From QALR01 sp900552255 (GTDB taxonomy: Bacteria; Bacillota; Clostridia; Oscillospirales; CAG-272), in NCBI GenBank assembly GCA_048526005.1, contig DBFVEH010000002.1, positions 23,566 through 87,565 on the forward strand: 64,000 nt of DNA. Reading direction: 5' to 3'. This document shows, piece after piece, positions 25,293 to 34,275 of the stretch. A program made the position numbers and the translations under genes. The notes beneath the pieces are model-generated. The model made no database searches and had not been told where the DNA came from. It saw only the letters and a list, made by a program, of their open reading frames with translations. How positions within the stretch are numbered: the stretch's first letter is position 1; the number at the start of each line of letters is the position of its first letter.

Positions 25293-26228
25293 ATGAAGAT
25301 CGCGATAATCGGAGCCGGCGCCATGGGCTGTCTGTTCGGCTCGTTTCTTTCCGAAAAGCATGAGGTCATCATGCTGGAGCAGAATCCCGAACGGATCGAC
25401 GCGCTGAACCGTCACGGCGTCACGGTAGAGGAGATGGACGGCTCGAAGCATCATTTTTCGGTAAAGGCGGTGAGCAGCGGCATGCCGATCCCGGAGGTGG
25501 AGCTTGTCATCGTCTTTGTCAAAGCGACGGTGACGGAGACGGCGCTTTCTGCAAACCGCGGGCTTTTCAGTGAGCATACGGATGTGCTGACGCTCCAGAA
25601 CGGGCTTGGAAACGACGAGATCATTGAAAAATTTGTGAGCAAGGACCATATTTTTGTCGGAACGACGAGGCATAACTGCGTCGTCACGGGTGCGGACAGC
25701 ATCTTTCACAGCGGAAACGGCGTGACGAAGCTTGGCTCGCTTTCCGGCAATTCGGAAAGGGCAAAGCAGATCGCCGCGGCCTTTGCCGAATGCGGGGACG
25801 ATATGATGTTCTGTGAGAATGTGCGCCGCCTGCTTTGGGAAAAGCTGTTCATCAATATGACGCTCAATGCGCTTTCGTCCGTGCTGGAGTGCCGGCTGTA
25901 TGAAATCTATGATAATCCGCATACGTGGACACTTACCGGCAGGCTTGTAAATGAAGCGGTGGAGGTCGCCGCGGCGGATGGGGAGGTATTCGATCGGGAT
26001 CTGGTGCTTTCCTCGATCAAAACGCTTTGTGAGGATGCGAAAAACGGCTTTGCGTCGATGGTTCAGGACCGCCGTGCCGGAAGAAAGACGGAGATCGACT
26101 TTATCAACGGCGCCGTGGTGAGGCTCGGCAAAAAATACGGGATCCCGACGCCGGTGAACGAAACGGTCGTCGAACTGGTGCATGCATATGAGGAAAGCGA
26201 TTCCATGCGCGACAAGCTGTTTGAATAA
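25293..26228 (+). CDS. panE: 2-dehydropantoate 2-reductase (ketopantoate reductase)
   Basis: 311 residues. NADPH-dependent reduction of ketopantoate to pantoate in coenzyme A synthesis. Rossmann opening MKIAIIGAGAMGCLFGS; VIVFVKATVTETAL; the ALTLQNGLG-like block VLTLQNGLGNDEII; the catalytic Lys in LLWEKLFINMTLNALS; and SMVQDRRAGRKTEIDFINGAVV near 260, the ApbA C-terminal signature. The start is taken at the Rossmann methionine; the 12-residue in-frame extension is not family-like. The family includes paralogues of unknown substrate, and no pan genes adjoin, so panE is likely rather than certain. Followed by a perfect terminator. Confidence 0.85.
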   Translation: MKIAIIGAGAMGCLFGSFLSEKHEVIMLEQNPERIDALNRHGVTVEEMDGSKHHFSVKAVSSGMPIPEVELVIVFVKATVTETALSANRGLFSEHTDVLTLQNGLGNDEIIEKFVSKDHIFVGTTRHNCVVTGADSIFHSGNGVTKLGSLSGNSERAKQIAAAFAECGDDMMFCENVRRLLWEKLFINMTLNALSSVLECRLYEIYDNPHTWTLTGRLVNEAVEVAAADGEVFDRDLVLSSIKTLCEDAKNGFASMVQDRRAGRKTEIDFINGAVVRLGKKYGIPTPVNETVVELVHAYEESDSMRDKLFE

Positions 26229-26230
26229 AC

Positions 26231-26266
26231 AAAAAAGAGAAACGGAAGCTTCCGTTTCTCTTTTTT
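26231..26266. terminator. Perfectly palindromic bidirectional terminator
   Basis: AAAAAAGAGAAACGGAAG and its exact complement with no loop bases between, a 36-base palindrome ending in T6 on either strand. It lies between convergent panE and the TIGR04086-like gene. Confidence 0.9.
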
Positions 26267-26274
26267 GTCGGAAC

Positions 26275-26715
26275 TTAAAATTTGACCTTGTGCTTCGGCT
26301 TTTTCACGGAGCCGGAACCGACGCCGCACAGACCGGCGAGCGAGGCGACGACGATGGACGCGGGCGCGCAGATGGCGAAAAGGGGAATGCGGATGCCGAG
26401 TCCGAACGCAAATGCGAGCAGAACGAGGATCCCGACGAGCAGGACGCCGGACAGCGCACCGCAGACAAGACCGCTTTTTTTATGACTGCGGGCGGAAAGA
26501 TATCCTGCGAGCAGCGCCGTTATAAAAAGCGAGCCGAGCGCGAGCGGCGGCGTGAATTTATCCGGATCGTCGAGGGAAAGTCCCAAAAAACAGGATGCGA
26601 GAAGAAGCAGAAGCCCGACGGCGAGTGCGATCAGTGTGCTCGTAAAGACGGAAACGAAGAAGCTCTTTTCCTTTTTGTCCCGTGTGCGGCCTCTATTTGA
26701 GAGAGTTTTGTCCAT
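26275..26715 (-). CDS. TIGR04086-like small membrane protein
   Basis: 146 residues with four membrane segments (about residues 22-46, 58-72, 82-105 and 112-132) and basic ends. LAGYLSARSHKKSGLVCGALSG matches the pattern of the TIGR04086/DUF3792 (YrzE-like) membrane family as I remember it. The family frequently lies beside yajC in Clostridia, as here (55 bp downstream, same strand), which supports the call. No function is established. The start follows TCGGAGG. Confidence 0.7.
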   Translation of the reverse strand: MDKTLSNRGRTRDKKEKSFFVSVFTSTLIALAVGLLLLLASCFLGLSLDDPDKFTPPLALGSLFITALLAGYLSARSHKKSGLVCGALSGVLLVGILVLLAFAFGLGIRIPLFAICAPASIVVASLAGLCGVGSGSVKKPKHKVKF

Positions 26716-26770
26716 AAATTACCTCCGAACCTTTTTGTTACATCATATGCGGTCCGGAGGTCGTTTATGA

Positions 26771-27169
26771 TTATTTGTTTTCTTCTTCTGTTTTTTTCTC
26801 TTCGGATGTCCCGTCTCCGTCCGTGATTTCGGCGGGCTTGTCCTCGGTCACGGGCGCGTCGAACTTGCGGTCGATGCGCTTGATGGCCGTGCGCTCGAAG
26901 CGGATTCTCGTTCTTTCCTTGGTCGTTTCAAGGACAAAGGTATCCTCCTTGACGTTGACGACTCTGCCGATGATGCCGCCGATCGTCGTGATTTCATCTC
27001 CGACCGAAAGGCTGTTTCTCATATTTGCCGCTTCCTTTTCCTGCTTTCTCTGCGGACGGATCATGACAAAGTACATGATGACAAGCAGGAGCGGGATCAT
27101 CAGAAGCGTCATAATATTGCCCAAGCTGCTGCCGGTCTCCGTGGTCGAAGCTGCTGCGTCCAAAAACAT
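26771..27169 (-). CDS. yajC: Preprotein translocase subunit YajC
   Basis: 132 residues, accessory subunit of the SecDF-YajC membrane complex. One N-terminal membrane span, LLMIPLLLVIMYFVMIRPQRK, with the invariant RPQ-K that ends it, then NSLSVGDEITTIGGIIGRVV, the conserved YajC block. The C-terminal 30 residues are acidic and low-complexity (KTEEENK end). TGGAGG precedes the start, and a 17-base-spaced promoter lies at 27257-27285. secD/secF are not in the window. Confidence 0.93.
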   Translation of the reverse strand: MFLDAAASTTETGSSLGNIMTLLMIPLLLVIMYFVMIRPQRKQEKEAANMRNSLSVGDEITTIGGIIGRVVNVKEDTFVLETTKERTRIRFERTAIKRIDRKFDAPVTEDKPAEITDGDGTSEEKKTEEENK

Positions 27170-27256
27170 AGATCAAAACCTCCAAAATTTCATTTGCAAA
27201 ACGGGAAAGTCCGCTTGTGTGCGGTTTTTCCGCTTATAAAAACAATCATTTATGTC

Positions 27257-27285
27257 AGTATATCCTATATTGACGGGATTTTCAA
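27257..27285 (-). promoter_or_regulatory. Promoter of yajC
   Basis: Minus strand TTGAAA (27280-27285) and TATACT (27257-27262), spacer 17. Confidence 0.7.
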
Positions 27286-27326
27286 TAACAATTTGTAAAT
27301 TTGCCGATAAAAAGCAAAAGAATTTC

Positions 27327-27355
27327 TTGCTTTTTCCGCACATTGCAGGTAGAAT
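27327..27355 (+). promoter_or_regulatory. Promoter of nadE
   Basis: TTGCTT (27327-27332), spacer 17, TAGAAT (27350-27355), 42 bases before the nadE ATG. Confidence 0.6.
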
Positions 27356-27397
27356 ATACATAGAATATCAGCTTTTTCCGAAAGGACGTTTGAAACG

Positions 27398-29314
27398 ATG
27401 AAGGACGGTTTTTTGCTTGCCGCGACGGCCACTCCCGAAATCAAGATCGCGGACCCGGCGTATAACGCGGATAAAATCATAAAATATATGGCACAGGCAA
27501 AGGAAATGGGCGTGTCGCTGCTTGTATTTCCCGAGCTTTCAGTGACGGGGTATACCTGCGGGGACCTTTTTGCTGCGCGCACGCTTGCGGACGCCGCAAT
27601 GGAGGCGCTGGCACGTATCCGTGCGGCGAGCAAGGGCTTCGGCGCGCTCGTGTTTGTCGGAGCGCCGCTGCGCCATCACGGCAAGCTTTATAATTGCGCC
27701 GTTGCCGTTTGCGGAGGCGAGCTTCTCGGCGTGGTGCCGAAAAAGCATCTTCCGAACTATGGGGAATTTTATGAGAAGCGCAACTTCACGGCAGCGCCGG
27801 ACGGCGTCGATCGGATCTCTCTTTTGGATGAGGACGTGCCGTTCGGGACGGGCCTTATTTTCCGCGCCTCGAATATGCCCGAATTTTCCGTTGCCGCCGA
27901 GATCTGTGAGGATCTTTGGGTGGTGACGCCGCCATCTCTCTCCCATGCGGCGGCGGGCGCGAAGATCATCGTCAATCTCAGCGCGAGCAATGAGATCATC
28001 GGCAAGGCGGATTACAGACGCGCGCTTGTCACCGGGCAGTCCGCGCGCACTGTCGGCGCATATGTATACGCCGACGCGGGCAGCTCGGAATCGACGACGG
28101 ATATGGTTTTTTCCGGTCACAGCATGATCGCGGAGAATGGCAGGCTCCTCGCGGAGCGCGCGCCGTTCGACGAGGGGATGCAGACTGCTGTGCTCGATGT
28201 GTTCCGCCTTGCGGACGAGAGACTCAAAACGGAAACCTATTTTTCCGAATCCGGATATGCGGCGGATCACCTGACTGTTCCTTTTGAGGCGGAGCTGCGC
28301 GACGTTCCGACGCCGAAATTTCCGAAGCGTCCGTTTGTTCCGTCCGATAAGGAGGAATTTGAAAAGCGTGCGGAGAGCATCATCGGGATTCAATCTGCCG
28401 GACTGCGCCGCAGGCTCGCGCATACCGGCGCAAAAACCGCCGTCGTCGGCATTTCGGGCGGGCTTGATTCGACGCTTGCTCTGCTTGTTTGTACGCGCGC
28501 GATGGACATGCTGAATCGGCAGCGCCGAGATATCGTCGCCGTGACGATGCCGTGCTTCGGCACGACGGCGCGGACGAAAAGCAACGCCGTGACCTTGGCC
28601 GAGGCGCTTGGCGTGACGGTAAAGACCGTCGATATCCGTCATGCCGTGGAGGTCCATTTCTCGGATATCGGCCATGACGCGGCGGTGCATGACGTGACGT
28701 ATGAGAACGCGCAGGCGCGCGAGCGCACGCAGGTGCTTATGGATATCGCGAACGCGAGCGGCGGCATCGTCGTGGGAACGGGAGATCTTTCCGAGCTGGC
28801 GCTTGGCTGGTCGACCTACAACGGCGACCATATGTCCATGTACGGCGTCAACTGCTCCGTCCCAAAAACGCTTGTTCGATACTTGGTCGCCTATTTTGCG
28901 GGAAAGCTGTCCGGCACGGCAAAAGAGGCGCTGCTCGACATCATGGACACGCCGGTGAGCCCTGAGCTTCTGCCTGCGGAAAACGGCGAGATCGCGCAGA
29001 AAACCGAGGATATCGTCGGGCCCTACGACCTGCACGATTTCTTCTTATATTATACCGTGCGCATGGGCTTTTCGCCGAAGAAGCTTTTCCGTGCGGCATG
29101 CCGTGCGTTCGAGGAGGAATTTGACGCCGCGACGATCCTGAAATGGCAGAAGCAGTTTTACCGCCGATTTTTCTCGCAGCAGTTCAAGCGCTCGTGTATT
29201 CCGGACGGACCGAAGGTGGGCTCCGTATCGCTTTCCCCTCGCGGGGACTGGCGGATGCCGAGCGACGCTTCCGCCTCCGAATGGCTGCGGGAAATAGAAG
29301 ATATCAAGCTCTGA
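27398..29314 (+). CDS. nadE: Glutamine-dependent NAD+ synthetase
   Basis: 638 residues, last step of NAD synthesis (nicotinate adenine dinucleotide + glutamine + ATP to NAD). The N-terminal nitrilase-type glutaminase has Glu in LVFPELSVTGYTCGDLF, Lys in PKKHLPNYGEFYE and Cys in AAEICEDLWV. The C-terminal synthetase has the PP-loop GISGGLDSTLALLV near residue 350 and later GTGDLSELALGWSTYNGDHMS. Length fits the long two-domain form. AAAGGA stands before the ATG. Monocistronic, with its own promoter and terminator. Confidence 0.95.
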   Translation: MKDGFLLAATATPEIKIADPAYNADKIIKYMAQAKEMGVSLLVFPELSVTGYTCGDLFAARTLADAAMEALARIRAASKGFGALVFVGAPLRHHGKLYNCAVAVCGGELLGVVPKKHLPNYGEFYEKRNFTAAPDGVDRISLLDEDVPFGTGLIFRASNMPEFSVAAEICEDLWVVTPPSLSHAAAGAKIIVNLSASNEIIGKADYRRALVTGQSARTVGAYVYADAGSSESTTDMVFSGHSMIAENGRLLAERAPFDEGMQTAVLDVFRLADERLKTETYFSESGYAADHLTVPFEAELRDVPTPKFPKRPFVPSDKEEFEKRAESIIGIQSAGLRRRLAHTGAKTAVVGISGGLDSTLALLVCTRAMDMLNRQRRDIVAVTMPCFGTTARTKSNAVTLAEALGVTVKTVDIRHAVEVHFSDIGHDAAVHDVTYENAQARERTQVLMDIANASGGIVVGTGDLSELALGWSTYNGDHMSMYGVNCSVPKTLVRYLVAYFAGKLSGTAKEALLDIMDTPVSPELLPAENGEIAQKTEDIVGPYDLHDFFLYYTVRMGFSPKKLFRAACRAFEEEFDAATILKWQKQFYRRFFSQQFKRSCIPDGPKVGSVSLSPRGDWRMPSDASASEWLREIEDIKL

Positions 29315-29319
29315 AAAGA

Positions 29320-29345
29320 AAAAGCCGACCGTAAGGCCGGCTTTT
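29320..29345 (+). terminator. Terminator of nadE
   Basis: AAAAGCCGACC and GGCCGGCTTTT around GTAA, followed by T6. Confidence 0.8.
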
Positions 29346-29380
29346 TTATAATTTATGTGTAAAAATGAGCAAAAACAATA

Positions 29381-29409
29381 TTGACGGAATGCAAAAAAGA
29401 TGTTATAAT
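29381..29409 (+). promoter_or_regulatory. Promoter of the DUF4886 lipoprotein gene
   Basis: TTGACG (29381-29386), 17 bases, TATAAT (29404-29409); about 30 bases before the ATG at 29440. Confidence 0.8.
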
Positions 29410-29439
29410 GGTACGGAAAACAAAATCAAAGGGGGATTT

Positions 29440-30540
29440 ATGAAAAAATTTACATCGCTTATTCTTGTATTGCTTATGGCTGCCGTTCTTATCAGCGGCT
29501 GCACGCATACGCCGGATCCGCCGGCGGATACGACGTTCTCCGATACGATGTCATCATCTGCGCCTGAGACGACGGAAACAACAGCGGCTTCGGAAACGAC
29601 GGCGGAAGAGCTCACAACGCCGCCTCCTGAAACGACAGCCTGCGTCCACCGTTATGAAAAAACCGTTGTCACACCCGCGGATAAGGAGCATGAGGGGCTG
29701 GCGGAGTTTGTATGCGCGCTGTGCGGCGATTCCTATACAGAGGTGCTTCCGAAGATAAAATCCATCAAGATCCTCGCGATCGGGAACAGCTTCAGTTCGG
29801 ATACGATGGAATATCTCTATTTTATCTTCCGTGAGGCGGGCTATACCGAAATCGTTCTGGGCAATCTCTATATCGGAAGCTGTTCGCTCGACATGCACTG
29901 GGATAATATCAAGTCCGGCGCGGGCGCGTATATTTATTATAAAAACAATTCCGGCGTTTGGGCGCAGAACAAGGATAAAAGCCTCTCTTTCGGACTTCTT
30001 GATGAGGATTGGGATTTTATCACGCTCCAACAGAAAGGAAACGACAGCGGCAATCCCTCCTCTTACGGAAATCTCGGAAATATTGTGAGCTACCTTACCA
30101 AGAATAAGACGAATCAGGACGCGAAAATCTATTGGCACATGACGTGGGCGTATCATCCGGACATGTTTCCCGGCCGATACGGTGCGACACAGGCGGGGAT
30201 GTATCAGTCGATCGTGAGCACGGTGCAGAATGTGATTTTGAAGAATCAGGGCATCGACGGCGTGATTCCGTGCGGCACCGTCGTGCAGAATCTGCGTTCC
30301 TCCTATGTCGGCGAAGCCCTTACGCGGGACGGCTTTCATTTGAGCTATGATTATGGGCGGTACTCGACCGCGCTCTGCTGGTTTACCGTTCTCACCGGAG
30401 AATCGATCGACGAGCTCGATTGGGTGCCGGGCAACCGCAAATTTTTAGCCGAGCATTTTGCCGTGATCCGGGAGGCGGTCAACAATGCGGTGAAAACTCC
30501 GTATGCGGTGACGCAGTCAAGCTATAAGACCAAGCCGTGA
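29440..30540 (+). CDS. DUF4886-type SGNH-like lipoprotein
   Basis: 366 residues, exported. Lipoprotein signal MKKFTSLILVLLMAAVLISG followed by the lipobox Cys. A Thr/Glu-rich low-complexity linker (about residues 22-65, repeated T-T-E/A-E-T) leads to the catalytic domain. KILAIGNSFSSDTMEYLY is the SGNH block I serine region, as in DUF4886 proteins. FITLQQKGNDSG follows, and DGFHLSYDYGRYSTAL carries the D-x-x-H region near the end. Such domains are esterase-like, possibly acting on polysaccharide. The start is at 29440 behind AAAGGGGGATTT; upstream codons include the promoter. Free-standing gene. Confidence 0.82.
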   Translation: MKKFTSLILVLLMAAVLISGCTHTPDPPADTTFSDTMSSSAPETTETTAASETTAEELTTPPPETTACVHRYEKTVVTPADKEHEGLAEFVCALCGDSYTEVLPKIKSIKILAIGNSFSSDTMEYLYFIFREAGYTEIVLGNLYIGSCSLDMHWDNIKSGAGAYIYYKNNSGVWAQNKDKSLSFGLLDEDWDFITLQQKGNDSGNPSSYGNLGNIVSYLTKNKTNQDAKIYWHMTWAYHPDMFPGRYGATQAGMYQSIVSTVQNVILKNQGIDGVIPCGTVVQNLRSSYVGEALTRDGFHLSYDYGRYSTALCWFTVLTGESIDELDWVPGNRKFLAEHFAVIREAVNNAVKTPYAVTQSSYKTKP

Positions 30541-30563
30541 GGGCGGTACATACGGCGTAAAAA

Positions 30564-30598
30564 TACAAAAAGGAACGGTTTACCGTTCCTTTTTGTAT
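30564..30598. terminator. Terminator of the DUF4886 gene
   Basis: ATACAAAAAGGAACGGT and its exact complement around TT. Confidence 0.85.
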
Positions 30599-30749
30599 GG
30601 GACACTTATGCTTTCCATATTTTTGGCGATGGTATCTGAATAAACTTTTGTAACCGGCTCTGCTCCGATATGTGCGGGCTGCCATGCCCGAGAAAAAGAA
30701 AAAACTCAAACCGTAACACCGGGGCAGGTGTACTTGATTTGAGTTTTGG

Positions 30750-30824
30750 TGGTGACCCGTACGGGAATCGAACCCATGTTTTCGCCGTGAGAGGGCGATG
30801 TCTTAGCCGCTTGACCAACGGGCC
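30750..30824 (-). tRNA. tRNA-Glu(CUC), CCA encoded
   Basis: On the minus strand the gene starts GGCCCGTTGGTCAAGCGG. The anticodon stem CGCC/GGCG holds loop CTCTCAC with anticodon CTC, the T-loop is GGTTCGATTCC, and the acceptor 3' strand ACGGGTC is followed by A and an encoded CCA. The full cloverleaf is 72 nt plus CCA. The acceptor G2 pairs with T (wobble). CTC rather than TTC makes it the minor glutamate isoacceptor. Confidence 0.95.
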
Positions 30825-30896
30825 ATATCATTTGGATCAGGCGCGATTCGTATTATATCACAGATTTTCCCGTTTTGCAAGAGGTTTTTCATATTT

Positions 30897-31556
30897 TTAT
30901 GATTTTTCTTTTAAAAATTCTTCAAGGCAGAGCCCGGCTCGGTAGATTTCCTCTGCGGCCTCCCGCCCGACGTACCGGAAATGCCACGGCTCAAAGGCGA
31001 TTCCTGTGACGGCTTCCTTGCCCTCGGGATAGCGGAGGATATAGCCGTACTTGTGTGCGTTTTCCGAAAGCCAGCGGTATTCCGCCGTGTCCGCAAAGGC
31101 GAGCGTCGCGCAGGAAAGATGATGGATGTCCGCGGCAAGTCCGCTTTCGTGCTCGCTTTCGCCCGGCAGGGCATAATAGCGTTTTGTGAGCCGCAGCGCC
31201 TCCTTTTTTGTCATGCCGCGCGCAAGATAGCTCTCGACGGCCGCATCGAACAGCTGTTTTTGATATTCGCGTGAGCGGTAGGCGCTGGTGGCGGTGATAT
31301 CAAAGCCGGCCTCCTTTGCGGCGGAGAGCATTTCGTCGAGTGCCTTTGCCGCTTCGCGGCGCATTTTTTGTGTCGGTCTGCCGTCGTTCCGCGTGAATGC
31401 GATTTCGACAAAATCCTCTTGATAGGTTTCCGAGTAATCCGCGGGCAGAGGATGCTCGGCATTTATGAGAATGAGATAGTCGTCTGCGTCTCCGGCCGAT
31501 ACGGGATGGGAAAGAAGCAGGGCGCAGAGGGATAAAAAAGCGATGAGTTTTTTCAT
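30897..31556 (-). CDS. VanY-type D-alanyl-D-alanine carboxypeptidase, exported
   Basis: 219 residues. Signal peptide MKKLIAFLSLCALLLSHPVSA. The peptidase M15B/VanY domain follows: TSAYRSREYQKQLFD, the zinc ligands in SEHESGLAADI (H and D) and EPWHFRYVG (final H). It removes the terminal D-Ala of peptidoglycan stem peptides outside the membrane. The start is the second in-frame ATG, preceded by CGGAGAACC; the first (31574) would put six residues before the signal peptide. No van resistance genes adjoin, so a housekeeping wall role is likely. Confidence 0.9.
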   Translation of the reverse strand: MKKLIAFLSLCALLLSHPVSAGDADDYLILINAEHPLPADYSETYQEDFVEIAFTRNDGRPTQKMRREAAKALDEMLSAAKEAGFDITATSAYRSREYQKQLFDAAVESYLARGMTKKEALRLTKRYYALPGESEHESGLAADIHHLSCATLAFADTAEYRWLSENAHKYGYILRYPEGKEAVTGIAFEPWHFRYVGREAAEEIYRAGLCLEEFLKEKS

Positions 31557-31732
31557 ATTGGTTCTCCGAATCATGATAATCTGACGTTAGTTTGCACCGC
31601 CTGTCGGGTTTTTATGATATCCGTTCGTTTTGGGCATGTTTTTCGCGGGATTTTCTTGAATTTTCTATTGCAATCCGCAGTCAAAGCGATTAGAATAAAA
31701 GCATATCAGGAATGATTTCGGAGGATTCTGCT

Positions 31733-32641
31733 TTGAAAAACAATATTTTATTCCGCGGGATTTTGCCCGCGCTTGTCAGTCCCGTGACCGATGACGGCAA
31801 GGTGCTTGTCCGAGAGACCGAGCAGCTTGTGAAATGGCAGCTCTCACAAGGGGTGAACGGCTTTTATATCTGCGGCTCCACGGGAGAAGGTCTTTTGCTG
31901 AACCCCAACACGAGAAAGGAGCTGCTTGAGGTGGTCCTTGACGCCGCGGAAGGCAAGGTACCGGTTATTACGCATGTCGGCGCTATCGATCTTCCGACGA
32001 CGCTGGAGCTGGCGCGGCACGCGAGAGAAGCCGGCGCCGCCGCCGTGTCATCCATTCCGCCGATCTATTTCCAATATGGGGAGAAGGAAGTGATTGAATA
32101 TTATCAGACGCTTGCCGACACGGCAGAGATCCCTCTTGTCATGTACGGCGTGGGGCTTGCGAATACCAAACTGACGGTGTCGCTTGTCGAGAAGCTGATG
32201 AAGGTTGAGAACATCATCGGCATCAAATGGACTTATCCCGATTATTATTCGATGGGGCTGCTCAAGGATATCGACGGCGGCAATATCAACGTAATTAACG
32301 GTCCGGACGAGATGCTTGTCTGCGGTCTTGCCATCGGCGCCGACGCCGGTATCGGTACAACCTACAATGTGATGCCGGGACTCTTTGTCAAGCTCTATGA
32401 CGCTTACAAAAGCGGACGTGTGGAGGAGGCAAAGCAGCTTCAGCTGGCCATCAATCGCGTGATCACGGTGCTGATCAAATATCAGGCGATCGCCTCGACC
32501 AAGGAGCTGCTCTGCCATATGGGCTTTGCGGTGGGGCAGTGCACCAAGCCTTTGCGCCGTCTCGACGATGCGGAGCGGACAGCTTTCTTTTCCGAGGTCC
32601 AGGGTTTTGTCGATTTTGAACGCCAGGAGATCTTAAAATAA
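31733..32641 (+). CDS. DHDPS/N-acetylneuraminate lyase family aldolase
   Basis: 302 residues, class I pyruvate aldolase of the DapA/NanA family. GFYICGSTGEGLLL is the carboxylate-binding motif, VMYGVG holds the catalytic Tyr, and GIKWTYPDYYSM the Schiff-base Lys. INGPDEMLVCGLAIGADAGIGTTYNVMP is closer to the sialate lyase branch than to DapA (quoted part: LAIGADAGIGTTYNVMP). The likely reaction is N-acetylneuraminate cleavage to ManNAc and pyruvate, but a related sugar acid is possible. GGAGG ends 7 bases before a TTG at 31733, which is preferred over the ATG at 31712 because that codon lies before the ribosome binding site. No nanE/nanK nearby. Confidence 0.82.
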   Translation: MKNNILFRGILPALVSPVTDDGKVLVRETEQLVKWQLSQGVNGFYICGSTGEGLLLNPNTRKELLEVVLDAAEGKVPVITHVGAIDLPTTLELARHAREAGAAAVSSIPPIYFQYGEKEVIEYYQTLADTAEIPLVMYGVGLANTKLTVSLVEKLMKVENIIGIKWTYPDYYSMGLLKDIDGGNINVINGPDEMLVCGLAIGADAGIGTTYNVMPGLFVKLYDAYKSGRVEEAKQLQLAINRVITVLIKYQAIASTKELLCHMGFAVGQCTKPLRRLDDAERTAFFSEVQGFVDFERQEILK

Positions 32642-32718
32642 CCGCTTTCCAAGCGTGCGCAACCTCCGGCTGACAGTTTGACAGCCCCGCATGGTGGAAT
32701 GCAACCGCCGATCCTGCT

Positions 32719-33210
32719 ATGATAAAACGAAAAGAGGCGGGCTTGTCGCAGGATGCGCTTGCGGAGCAGCTCGGCATATCTCGGCAGGCGGTTTCCAAAT
32801 GGGAAACGGGAGAGGCCGATCCGGATATCGTCTATGTGATGCAGATGTGCGAAATTTTCGGCATTTCGTCGTATGTTCTGCTTTTTGGGGAGGAGCGCAG
32901 ACCCAAAACAGATGAAGTCTCCAAAAATATACGGGAAAAAAAGCCGACGGAGAAACGCTCATATCCTTTTATTTTGGGAATCCTTCTCTTGGTTTTGGGG
33001 ACCAGCGGCATTGCCGTGCTTGGGATTTTATCCGCGCTGCATCTGTGGACGGCGATTGTCGGCCGATATGCTTATGAAGGACTTCTCGGCTTTGTCATCG
33101 GTACAAAAACGAGCTGGCTGTTGATTATATATATTTTTTGTATAGTCGTCGACGCTGTTTTGAGTGTCATCGCCGTGTTTTGTCCTTGGATATTGGATAG
33201 GCGAAAATGA
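32719..33210 (+). CDS. XRE-type HTH protein with C-terminal membrane segments, N-terminus shortened
   Basis: 163 residues. GLSQDALAEQLGISRQAVSKWETGEADPDIVYVMQMCEIF is a Cro/C1 helix-turn-helix (part shown: LAEQLGISRQAVSKWETGE). A basic linker and three hydrophobic segments follow (near 82-105, 112-125 and 132-155), the layout of membrane-anchored XRE regulators common in Clostridia. The family normally has about 8-10 residues more before RKEAGLSQ; here the ATG gives only MIKRKEAGLSQ and no proper ribosome binding site. An in-frame TTG at 32743 behind AAAGAGG is an alternative. The gene may be truncated at its 5' end by the junction 78 bp after the aldolase gene. Confidence 0.7.
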   Translation: MIKRKEAGLSQDALAEQLGISRQAVSKWETGEADPDIVYVMQMCEIFGISSYVLLFGEERRPKTDEVSKNIREKKPTEKRSYPFILGILLLVLGTSGIAVLGILSALHLWTAIVGRYAYEGLLGFVIGTKTSWLLIIYIFCIVVDAVLSVIAVFCPWILDRRK

Positions 33211-33266
33211 TCTGAAATAAAAAATAGGACCTTTCATATATCGTTTTTTACTGGTTTTATATATCC

Positions 33267-33306
33267 GAATACCGGAAGCGCGCAGGATTGCGTGCTTCCG
33301 GTATTC
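33267..33306. terminator. Hairpin between convergent genes
   Basis: GAATACCGGAAGCGCGCA pairs with TGCGTGCTTCCGGTATTC (one G-T pair) around GGAT. There is no T-run directly after it, so termination is likely but not certain. Confidence 0.5.
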
Positions 33307-33341
33307 GCTTTGCTAAGTATGAATGGATTTCCATATGACCG

Positions 33342-34214
33342 CTATTGACTTGTTTTTTTACTCGACCGTATGAGCAATACCACGGCGATGCAGAGGCAGG
33401 ACAGGCATACCGCGCCGCCGAAAACGGAATTCATCAGAAAGCGCAGGGCGTCATCGTCTCCGAAAGAGGAGAACATCGCCGTTTGCAGGGCGAACATCGC
33501 CATCAGTGCGACGGATAGGTTCAGCGCTCCGACGGCGGAGAAAAGAAGATGTTCGGAACGGCGGTTTTTCACGTATTGGAAAATCACGACGATCAGACGG
33601 TAGAACGTATAGGCGGCGGAGATATAGATCAAGGTGCCGGGATAGCGAAAGCCTTCATTTTTTAGAATCATTTGCATAGCCATGGCGGCGATGGCTATGT
33701 CGAGTATGAGCAGCAGCCAGCCGCAGGTGCGGCATCCGATGCGTTCTCTTTGCGCTTTTTCCTTTTCATCCGAAAGCGCGAGCATCTGTTTTCTGCTTTT
33801 TAGCACGTAAAACCGAATGATACTGAGCATGAGATAATAGACCGCAACAGCGCCGAACCACAGGGAGCGATAGTATACGCCTGTGGCAAATTTAAAGACG
33901 GCATACGCAAGATTGATGCCAAGCCCCGTATAGAGTCCGACCTGCATACGGAATTCCACGTCTGTTTTGTAGCGCCGGAAAATGTTGACACGCAGCAAGG
34001 CTGCATAGATTTTTTTTGCGACACGAGGGGCTGCAAAGCATAGGACGACAAGCGTATAGGCGGAGAGCAGATAGGAAAAATATCGGATCCCCTCGTTCGG
34101 CGCTTCTCGTGTGAAGGTATAAATCAAAAGAGCTGTCGAACAGATTATCAGAAGAATGAGCACGGCCGGGCTTGGGTCACGCAGCTTTAAGAGCAGCTTT
34201 TGGATCCGTTTCAT
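33342..34214 (-). CDS. Multi-pass membrane protein of unknown function
   Basis: Not recognised. 290 residues with about eight hydrophobic segments (near residues 17-32, 44-62, 92-108, 115-134, 163-185, 194-214, 226-246 and 264-284) joined by short basic loops such as RVNIFRRYKTD and KNRRSEH. No known catalytic motif, signal peptide or lipobox. Cytoplasmic CRTCGW near residue 158 is a CxxC that could bind metal. AAGGAG precedes the ATG. Free-standing on the minus strand between an XRE gene and nifJ. Confidence 0.75.
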   Translation of the reverse strand: MKRIQKLLLKLRDPSPAVLILLIICSTALLIYTFTREAPNEGIRYFSYLLSAYTLVVLCFAAPRVAKKIYAALLRVNIFRRYKTDVEFRMQVGLYTGLGINLAYAVFKFATGVYYRSLWFGAVAVYYLMLSIIRFYVLKSRKQMLALSDEKEKAQRERIGCRTCGWLLLILDIAIAAMAMQMILKNEGFRYPGTLIYISAAYTFYRLIVVIFQYVKNRRSEHLLFSAVGALNLSVALMAMFALQTAMFSSFGDDDALRFLMNSVFGGAVCLSCLCIAVVLLIRSSKKTSQ

Positions 34215-34275
34215 CGGTTTTCTCCTTGATTTTCTGTGTTTTTTTGATGCAGATCCGGTGTGAAAACGGATCGAT

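Noticed and set aside
27539..29035. A 498-codon minus-strand frame opposite nadE
   Set aside because: Shadow of a complete nadE with both active sites.
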